Shown: positions 6,653-11,132 of the stretch, in pieces
How positions within the stretch are numbered: the first letter of the stretch is position 1
How the letters are laid out: each line of letters begins with the position of its first letter
Assembly (NCBI GenBank): GCA_938017765.1
Contig: CALIJH010000143.1
Coordinates: 1-11,132, forward strand
Reading direction: 5' to 3'
DNA from: an uncultured Leptotrichia sp.
Lineage (GTDB): Bacteria > Fusobacteriota > Fusobacteriia > Fusobacteriales > Leptotrichiaceae
Length of the DNA stretch: 11,132 nt
Position numbers and translations under genes: made by a program
The notes under the pieces: model-generated
What the model saw: only the letters and a program-made list of their open reading frames with translations
The model's database searches: none
Told to the model about the DNA's origin: nothing

Positions 6653-7840
6653 TTATCCTATATTAAAATACTCTTTTTCAGCAAATACTTCTTCCATTAA
6701 TTCATCATAATTTTCAATTCTTTTTTCTTCATTTATTATATCTTCCAATTTAGGATTTGTAACAGGATGTTTCGGTGCAAATATTACACACGAATCTTCA
6801 TGAGGTTCTATGGATTTCTCATAAGTGCCTATTTCTTTTGCAATTTCTATTATTTCAGTTTTATCCATTCCTATAAGAGGTCTGAAAACAGGTACCTTTT
6901 CCACTGAAGCATTTGTACACGTAAGACCTCCCAATGTCTGTGAGGCTACCTGCCCAAGACTTTCTCCCGTTACAAGTGCCTGATAGCTCATTGTCAGGCT
7001 CAATTTTTCCGCAAGTTTCATCATTACTCTTCTTGTAAGAATTGTAGCCAGTTCTTTTTTAGTCTTTGCGTTTATTGCTTCCTGTAACTTCAGTATATTT
7101 ATAGCATAAAGTCTGCTTTTTCCTGTGTAAATTGATAGTATTTCGGTAAGTTCCTTAATTTTTTCAAGGACCTGTCTGCTCGTAAACGGAAAACTGTGAA
7201 ATGTAACAAAATTCATTCTCATTCCTCTTTTTGCCATCATAAATGAAGCTACGGGACTGTCTATCCCCCCTGAAAGAAGCACAAGTCCTTTCCCTGTAGA
7301 ACCTATAGGCAATCCTCCATATGTCTTTATTCTTTCAGTGTAGATATATACATTTTTTCTTATGTCAATGTTTATAAGTATATCGGGATCCTGCATTTTC
7401 ACTTTTTCAAAAGGACTGTTTATAAGGATATAAGCTCCCAATTCTTTAGCATAGTCCATGGATTTTTTCTCAAATCCTTTGTTACTTCTTTTTACTGCTA
7501 TCTTAAAATTTCTCGCTCCGTTTTGATAAGCATAATTTGCAATTTCCAAGACTTTTTCTTTTATAATATTGTCATTTCTCTCAATTTTGGCAGATTGGTT
7601 CAACCCTACTATTCCGAATATTTTTTTCAGTTTCTCCGTAATTTCTTCCATATCTTCAGTTTTTACATCTACATACAGTTTTGACAAATCATCATTCAGT
7701 TGAAACTCATATCCGCTTAATGCCCTGTTTATTCTGTTTCTTAGCATTTTTTCAAATTGTCCCCTATTTTTCCCTTTTAAAGACAGCTCTCCATAAGACA
7801 GCCCTATCGAATTCAAAAGAGATTTATTCATATAATCCAT
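6653..7840 (-). CDS. thiI: tRNA 4-thiouridine synthase ThiI, rhodanese-less type
   Basis: Adenylates U8 of tRNA and inserts sulfur to make 4-thiouridine; in some bacteria it also supplies sulfur for the thiamine thiazole. Numbered from the ATG at 7840 (395 aa): an N-terminal ferredoxin-like region with YGELSLKGKNRGQFE at ~16-30, a THUMP domain at ~47-155 including RNFKIAVKRSNKGF, the PP-loop SGGIDS at 190-195, the conserved TGESLGQVASQT at ~291-302, and Cys351 in EDSCVIF, which I align with the E. coli disulfide-forming Cys344. The protein ends at 395, so the C-terminal rhodanese domain of enteric ThiI is absent. Such ThiI proteins receive sulfur from a partner desulfurase, here encoded immediately upstream. 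An alternative TTG start at 7879 would add 13 residues, but AAAGGA eight bases before 7840 favours the ATG. Confidence 0.95.
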   Translation of the reverse strand: MDYMNKSLLNSIGLSYGELSLKGKNRGQFEKMLRNRINRALSGYEFQLNDDLSKLYVDVKTEDMEEITEKLKKIFGIVGLNQSAKIERNDNIIKEKVLEIANYAYQNGARNFKIAVKRSNKGFEKKSMDYAKELGAYILINSPFEKVKMQDPDILINIDIRKNVYIYTERIKTYGGLPIGSTGKGLVLLSGGIDSPVASFMMAKRGMRMNFVTFHSFPFTSRQVLEKIKELTEILSIYTGKSRLYAINILKLQEAINAKTKKELATILTRRVMMKLAEKLSLTMSYQALVTGESLGQVASQTLGGLTCTNASVEKVPVFRPLIGMDKTEIIEIAKEIGTYEKSIEPHEDSCVIFAPKHPVTNPKLEDIINEEKRIENYDELMEEVFAEKEYFNIG

Positions 7841-7848
7841 TCTCTGTT

Positions 7849-7854
7849 TCCTTT
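7849..7854 (-). promoter_or_regulatory. Ribosome binding site deciding the thiI start
   Basis: AAAGGA on the minus strand lies eight bases before the ATG at 7840. It falls inside the codons that a TTG start at 7879 would add, which argues for the shorter 395-aa ThiI. Confidence 0.65.
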
Positions 7855-7882
7855 CATTAAATTTCTGACATTTTATCAATTT

Positions 7883-9031
7883 TTATCTCATTTTTCTTAT
7901 CTGTTCCACACTATTTTTTAAAATTTCCACTACTTTATCAATTTCTTCAGGAGTATTGTCTACTGAAAAACTAAATCTTATAGCTCCTTCAAGCTCATCT
8001 TCACTCAACCCCATAACTGTAAGAACTCTGCTATGTCCTTTTTTAGACGAGCAGGCCGAACCTGTGGATACATAAATCTCATTCATTCCTAAAAAATGTG
8101 TAAGTACTTCGCCCTTTACTCCCTTAAATGATACATTAAGGACTTTCGGGCTGGATTTTTCCATATCAAATATGGAATTAATTTTTATATTGTCTATATT
8201 TTTTTCTATTTTTTCTGCAAGCTTTGTTTTGAGCTTTTGTAAATACTCCATATCTTTTTTATAATTTTTATCCAGCAGTTCCACAGCCTTTGCAAACCCT
8301 AATATCAGCTCTGTGGCCATTGTTCTTTTTGCAATTCCGTTTTCAGAATTTGATCCGTGAATTACATTTATCAGTTTTACCCTTTCAGCCACATATACTG
8401 CTCCGATACCTTTAGTAGCATATATTTTATGACCGCTCACAGTTATTGCATCTACCGGTATTTTATCAAATTTTATATCTGTACATCCTAATCCCTGCAC
8501 AAAGTCGGTATGAAAATAAGTTTCCTTATTTTTTTCTCTAATAATTTTCGCTATTTCTTTCAAGTTCTGTACAGAACCTACTTCACTGTTTACAGTTCCT
8601 ATCGACACCAGAATTGTATCTTCTCTCACGAGATTTTTCAACTGCTCCAAATCTATAAATCCGTCTTTATCAACATCCAGAAAATCAACATCAAATCCTT
8701 TGGACTGATAATTCCTGAATGTTTCATATACTGACGGATGCTCAATTTTCGTAGTAATCAGATGTTTTTTTGTTTTTGAATTTGCCTCAACAATTCCCTG
8801 AATGACAAGATTATTTCCGTCAGAACCTCCCGCCGTAAAATAAATTCTCTCAGGATTTATTCCTAAAAAATTTCCTACCGTTTTTCTTGCATTTTTTATT
8901 TTTAAAAATATTTCATGAGAAAAATCATGAATTGCATCGGGATTTGCATAATTATTTTTCATTGTTTCCACTATTGTTTCTATTACTTCTTCTTTCGGTT
9001 TTGTACTTGCCGCATTATCTAAATATATCAT
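7883..9031 (-). CDS. Cysteine desulfurase, NifS/IscS class, probable ThiI partner (NifZ-like)
   Basis: A PLP enzyme that removes sulfur from cysteine as a protein-bound persulfide and passes it to an acceptor. Signatures: the N-terminal YLDNAAST at 3-10, His98 in EHPS (cofactor stacking), Asp176 in HTDFVQ, the PLP-binding SGHK with Lys202, and the catalytic loop STGSACSSKKGHSR with Cys327. This loop is the group I (NifS/IscS) type rather than the SufS type. At 382 aa it is close in size to Bacillus NifZ, whose gene adjoins thiI and which serves only tRNA thiolation. The same adjacency here (42 bases to the thiI ATG), and the absence of iscU, iscR or other Fe-S genes, argue for that role. That specificity is inferred. 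The start has GAGGG six bases upstream. The substrate-binding segment reads TAGGSDGNN, where many relatives have SGATEANN or similar. Confidence 0.92.
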   Translation of the reverse strand: MIYLDNAASTKPKEEVIETIVETMKNNYANPDAIHDFSHEIFLKIKNARKTVGNFLGINPERIYFTAGGSDGNNLVIQGIVEANSKTKKHLITTKIEHPSVYETFRNYQSKGFDVDFLDVDKDGFIDLEQLKNLVREDTILVSIGTVNSEVGSVQNLKEIAKIIREKNKETYFHTDFVQGLGCTDIKFDKIPVDAITVSGHKIYATKGIGAVYVAERVKLINVIHGSNSENGIAKRTMATELILGFAKAVELLDKNYKKDMEYLQKLKTKLAEKIEKNIDNIKINSIFDMEKSSPKVLNVSFKGVKGEVLTHFLGMNEIYVSTGSACSSKKGHSRVLTVMGLSEDELEGAIRFSFSVDNTPEEIDKVVEILKNSVEQIRKMR

Positions 9032-9083
9032 TTCAATCCCTCTTTTCTAAATATTTTTACTTCTTAAATTCAATTTTCTTATT

Positions 9084-9111
9084 CAAATATTTTCAAACAA
9101 ATATTTTCAAA
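9084..9111. repeat. Perfect 14-bp tandem duplication
   Basis: The plus-strand unit CAAATATTTTCAAA occurs twice head to tail (9084-9097 and 9098-9111) with no mismatch. On the minus strand each unit carries TTTGAAAA, a core shared with the 15-bp duplication at 9160-9189. It lies 53 bases upstream of the desulfurase start, in its probable 5' untranslated region. Confidence 0.85.
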
Positions 9112-9159
9112 TATTCATTTATAGCTTACTTATTGTACTTTTATTGATTTAGTATAACT

Positions 9160-9189
9160 TTTTCTCTTTTCAAATTTTCTCTTTTCAAA
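9160..9189. repeat. Perfect 15-bp tandem duplication
   Basis: The plus-strand unit TTTTCTCTTTTCAAA occurs twice in tandem (9160-9174 and 9175-9189) without mismatch. On the minus strand each copy reads TTTGAAAAGAGAAAA. It directly follows the terminator hairpin at 9192-9218 in the transcription direction. Slippage is one origin; a paired protein-binding site is another. Confidence 0.85.
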
Positions 9190-9191
9190 AC

Positions 9192-9218
9192 AAAAACCCA
9201 GTAACTATACTGAGTTTT
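9192..9218 (-). terminator. Rho-independent terminator upstream of the desulfurase gene
   Basis: On the minus strand ACTCAGTA and TACTGGGT form an 8-bp stem (one G-T wobble) around the loop TAGT. Flanking A/T residues extend it to about 11 bp, and a TTTTTGTTTT tract follows. It is the best terminator in the window, 198 bases past the GH57 stop and 161 before the desulfurase start. It may end the GH57 transcript, or act as an attenuator or small-RNA terminator for a start near 9248. Confidence 0.75.
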
Positions 9219-9239
9219 ATAATTATTATATTTATCCCA

Positions 9240-9262
9240 GCTATAATTTTTTATATTATAGC
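9240..9262. promoter_or_regulatory. Operator-like perfect 8-bp inverted repeat over a -10 box
   Basis: GCTATAAT (9240-9247) and ATTATAGC (9255-9262) are perfect inverted repeats separated by seven bases, centred near 9251. One arm contains the minus-strand TATAAT. A dyad on the -10 element is where a dimeric repressor could bind. The arms are AT-rich, so chance is possible and no regulator is identified. Confidence 0.4.
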
Positions 9263-9263
9263 A
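9255..9263 (-). promoter_or_regulatory. Extended -10 promoter element TGCTATAAT
   Basis: TGCTATAAT on the minus strand is a perfect extended -10. No good -35 is visible at 16-18 bases upstream, which extended -10 promoters can tolerate. Transcription would begin near 9248 and meet the terminator at 9218-9192 after roughly 30-60 bases, before reaching the desulfurase gene. Confidence 0.5.
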
Positions 9264-9312
9264 CGATTTTTAGAGAAAATTTAGTATATTTTTATCCCCA
9301 TTATTTATATTT

Positions 9313-9332
9313 AAAAAATAAAGCTTCTTTAT
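9313..9332 (-). terminator. AT-rich terminator hairpin after the GH57 gene
   Basis: On the minus strand ATAAAG and CTTTAT form a 6-bp stem around the loop AAG, followed by five T residues. It sits about 83 bases after the GH57 stop. It is weak because only one pair is G-C, but it is correctly placed and oriented to end the GH57 message. Confidence 0.4.
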
Positions 9333-9415
9333 CAAAACAGAAACTTCATTTTTATTCTTTTGTATATATTGTCTTTTATCATTCATCTAACATTTAAGCT
9401 TCTTCAAATACTTTA

Positions 9416-11005
9416 TTATACCCAGCTGCTTCTATACATCCTGTATTCTATTTCAGGAAATATATTATCCCTCGATTCAATTTCAGAAATCCATGCTTCA
9501 TCAAGCATATCATTTTTAAAATCTTCATAAATTTTAAATAATCTGTGAATATGGTCGCTTATTTTTTTATGAGCATAACCGACCATTGTTCCTGTAAACA
9601 TTATAAATTCCCAGCAGGAAGTCTGTGCCATAAGCAGCTCTCTTGCTGCCTGATTTAATGCCCTATATTCCAGTTCATTTTTCGGTTCCCGTCCGTTAGC
9701 GAGTTCTATCATTTTCTTTGCAGCTTTGTGCAGATGTCTATACACATAATCATTTGACCCGTCTATCCATACATCATAATATCCGTTTGCCCCCCAGCTC
9801 GACATACTTACATCGACAATCTGATTAGTCGGGTATCTTTCGAGATATTCATAAGGTGTTATTGTTGAAAAATTCGATTGTGCTGTCGCTCTGAACACCC
9901 ACTCCAAAAAGATAGGACCTTCATACCACCAGTGTCCATATAATTCCGCATCATAAGGAGAAAGTACGACAGGTTTTCTGTATTTCATTTTTGAAGCCAA
10001 AAATTCTATCTGCTTTGACCTGTTATGAACAAAGTTATAAGCATGCTCTTTTGCTCTCCCGTAAGCAACGTCAGGGTCATAAACAGCTTTAAAGCTGCCT
10101 TTCTTATCAGTAATCGCGTGATATTTTACCCCCATATTTCTTCTTATGCCGTCATTGTGCAAATATGGCTTTACATATTCATAGTCCAGTTCATATCCCG
10201 CGTCCTTGTGAAATTCCCTATATGCACCGTCTCCGGGATATCCTATTTCGGAACTCCATACCTGTTCCGAAGACTCCAAATCCCTCGCAAATGCCGCAAC
10301 TCCGTTTTTAGTATAAACAGGAGAATAAATACCGTAAACAGGTCTCGGCTCACTGTGCATTATTCCGTGGGCATCTACAATAAAATATCTTATACCGTGT
10401 TTTTCAAGGAATTTATCCTGTTCAGGATAATATGCACATTCTGCAAGCCATATTCCTTTAGGTTCTCTTCCAAAGTTTTTTATGTAATCTTTTTTTGCCA
10501 TATAAACCTGAGCGTTTACTGCTTCTGGATAATCTTTCATAACTGGTAAAAATCCATGTGTTGCAGTAACAGGTATTATTTCGAGATTTCCTTCATCCTG
10601 AAACTTCCTGAATGCTCCGACTAAATCTTTATTATATTTTTCTTCATATACGTACTTGGCCCTTTTATTAAACCATAAGTTATGATTTGCGACTTTAATC
10701 ATATCGGGATATTCTTTCAGTCTTTCCACTTCCAGCTCGCAGAATTTTATCAGTTTATCCATATGTCTGATATATCTTTCTCTTAAAAGCTCGTCATTCA
10801 GCATATTTACAAGAGTTCCTGACATAGTCATAGTTAAATTCCAAGGAATTTTATCTTTTGTCAGATTTTCAAACATTACTAAAAGAGGAATGTATGTTTC
10901 GGTAATGGCTTCATACAGCCAGTCTTCCTCTAAAAACTCACTATACTCAGGATGTCTCACATAAGGTAAATGTGCATGTAACACTAAACTTAAATATCCG
11001 TTCAT
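9416..11005 (-). CDS. Glycoside hydrolase family 57 protein, probable 1,4-alpha-glucan branching enzyme
   Basis: Acts on alpha-glucans, most likely forming alpha-1,6 branches in glycogen in the cytosol; an alpha-amylase activity, as reported for the similar-sized Thermotoga AmyC, cannot be excluded. The 529-aa protein shows the GH57 conserved regions in order: HAHLPYVRHP at 10-19, THGFLP at 149-154, WLAECAYYPE at 186-195 with the expected nucleophile Glu189, SPYDAELYGHWW at 349-360 with the expected general acid Asp352, and SSWGANGYYDVW around 402-413. TSCWEFIMFTG at ~462-472 belongs to the C-terminal alpha-helical domain. There is no signal peptide. The long archaeal C-terminal helix-hairpin-helix extension is missing, giving the short bacterial form. 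The start follows a GGAGGG site by eight bases. No other glycogen gene is in the window. Confidence 0.93.
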   Translation of the reverse strand: MNGYLSLVLHAHLPYVRHPEYSEFLEEDWLYEAITETYIPLLVMFENLTKDKIPWNLTMTMSGTLVNMLNDELLRERYIRHMDKLIKFCELEVERLKEYPDMIKVANHNLWFNKRAKYVYEEKYNKDLVGAFRKFQDEGNLEIIPVTATHGFLPVMKDYPEAVNAQVYMAKKDYIKNFGREPKGIWLAECAYYPEQDKFLEKHGIRYFIVDAHGIMHSEPRPVYGIYSPVYTKNGVAAFARDLESSEQVWSSEIGYPGDGAYREFHKDAGYELDYEYVKPYLHNDGIRRNMGVKYHAITDKKGSFKAVYDPDVAYGRAKEHAYNFVHNRSKQIEFLASKMKYRKPVVLSPYDAELYGHWWYEGPIFLEWVFRATAQSNFSTITPYEYLERYPTNQIVDVSMSSWGANGYYDVWIDGSNDYVYRHLHKAAKKMIELANGREPKNELEYRALNQAARELLMAQTSCWEFIMFTGTMVGYAHKKISDHIHRLFKIYEDFKNDMLDEAWISEIESRDNIFPEIEYRMYRSSWV

Positions 11006-11055
11006 AACTTATACCCTCCAACTAAATTTTTTAAAATTTCTTTCACACTCTAAAC

Positions 11056-11094
11056 ATTATACTATATTTATACCACATTTTCAGTTTTTTTCAA
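11056..11094 (-). promoter_or_regulatory. Sigma-70-type promoter(s) of the GH57 gene
   Basis: Two overlapping candidates read toward the GH57 gene. One has CTGAAA (11079-11084), a 17-base spacer and TATAAT (11056-11061). The other has TTGAAA (11089-11094), a 16-base spacer and TATAAA (11067-11072). The first has the better -10, the second the better -35. The start would fall near 11050-11060, leaving a leader of about 45-55 bases. The remaining sequence to 11132 is AT-rich with no gene seen. Confidence 0.6.
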
Positions 11095-11132
11095 TATCTA
11101 AATATTAATAAATTTATTTTTTTATATTCATA

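Larger units (their letters stand above)
9032..9415. other. 384-bp gene-free region between GH57 gene and desulfurase
   Basis: No convincing frame is present on either strand. From the GH57 end it holds a weak terminator hairpin (9313-9332), a dyad overlapping an extended -10 box (9240-9263), a good terminator hairpin (9192-9218), and two perfect tandem duplications (9160-9189 and 9084-9111). The desulfurase ribosome site follows at 9038-9042. It separates the GH57 transcript from the desulfurase-thiI run. Confidence 0.8.

Noticed and set aside
7841..7879. TTG start for thiI adding 13 residues
   Set aside because: The extra codons contain the AAAGGA ribosome site of the ATG at 7840 and no family-conserved sequence.
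9084..9189. CRISPR array
   Set aside because: The repeats are 14-15 bp and directly adjacent with no spacers, which is tandem duplication rather than a CRISPR array.
9032..9415. T-box or other known riboswitch upstream of the desulfurase gene
   Set aside because: I looked for a T-box AGGGTGGNACCGCG core and TPP-type motifs and found neither; only simple hairpins and repeats are present.
10025..10549. 174-codon plus-strand open frame opposite the GH57 gene
   Set aside because: It lies wholly antisense to conserved GH57 motifs, has Cys/Phe/Ile/Tyr-rich composition typical of a reverse-strand shadow, and resembles no known family.
11107..11118. 12-bp palindrome AATAAATTTATT as an operator
   Set aside because: It consists only of A and T in a very AT-rich stretch, so chance is the simplest explanation.

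Overview
This is an AT-rich bacterial window in which every convincing gene lies on the minus strand. Transcription runs from the high-coordinate end to the low-coordinate end, and the plus-strand open frames are shadows. Lys/Asn/Ile-rich proteins, A/T-ending codons, AAGGA/GGAGG ribosome binding sites and Gram-positive-like versions of AroA, ThiI and the cysteine desulfurase suggest a low-GC anaerobe. My best guess is Fusobacteriota (Leptotrichia-like), with low-GC Firmicutes as the alternative. This comes from protein flavour only, because no rRNA or other marker gene is present.

Layout in transcription order: (1) a single glycoside hydrolase family 57 gene (11005-9416), probably a 1,4-alpha-glucan branching enzyme, with a recognisable promoter in 11056-11094. 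(2) A 384-bp gene-free stretch (9032-9415) holding two hairpin terminators, an 8-bp dyad overlapping an extended -10 box, and two perfect short tandem duplications. (3) A run of five closely spaced genes: cysteine desulfurase (9031-7883), thiI (7840-6653), a YihY/BrkB-family membrane protein (6607-5309), rmuC (5281-3905) and a type I-beta DAHP synthase (3852-2833). (4) A 163-bp gap with a 48-bp imperfect direct repeat, a possible 15-residue ORF and a weak promoter. (5) aroB (2669-1437) and aroA (1371-64), with no terminator visible in the last 63 bp.

Two functional modules stand out. The desulfurase and ThiI form a sulfur relay for tRNA 4-thiouridine (and possibly thiazole synthesis). It matches the Gram-positive arrangement in which ThiI lacks a rhodanese domain and has a dedicated desulfurase partner next door. 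DAHP synthase, dehydroquinate synthase and EPSP synthase are steps 1, 2 and 6 of the shikimate pathway; aroD, aroE, aroK and aroC are not in the window. YihY and RmuC sit between the modules with no obvious functional link.

Most of the window is ordinary housekeeping sequence and I see no clearly new multi-gene system. The points worth a second look are an Asn-rich, internally repeated insertion in AroB, the diverged repeat between aroF and aroB whose copies both end at a TAA, and the compact operator/promoter/terminator arrangement upstream of the desulfurase.
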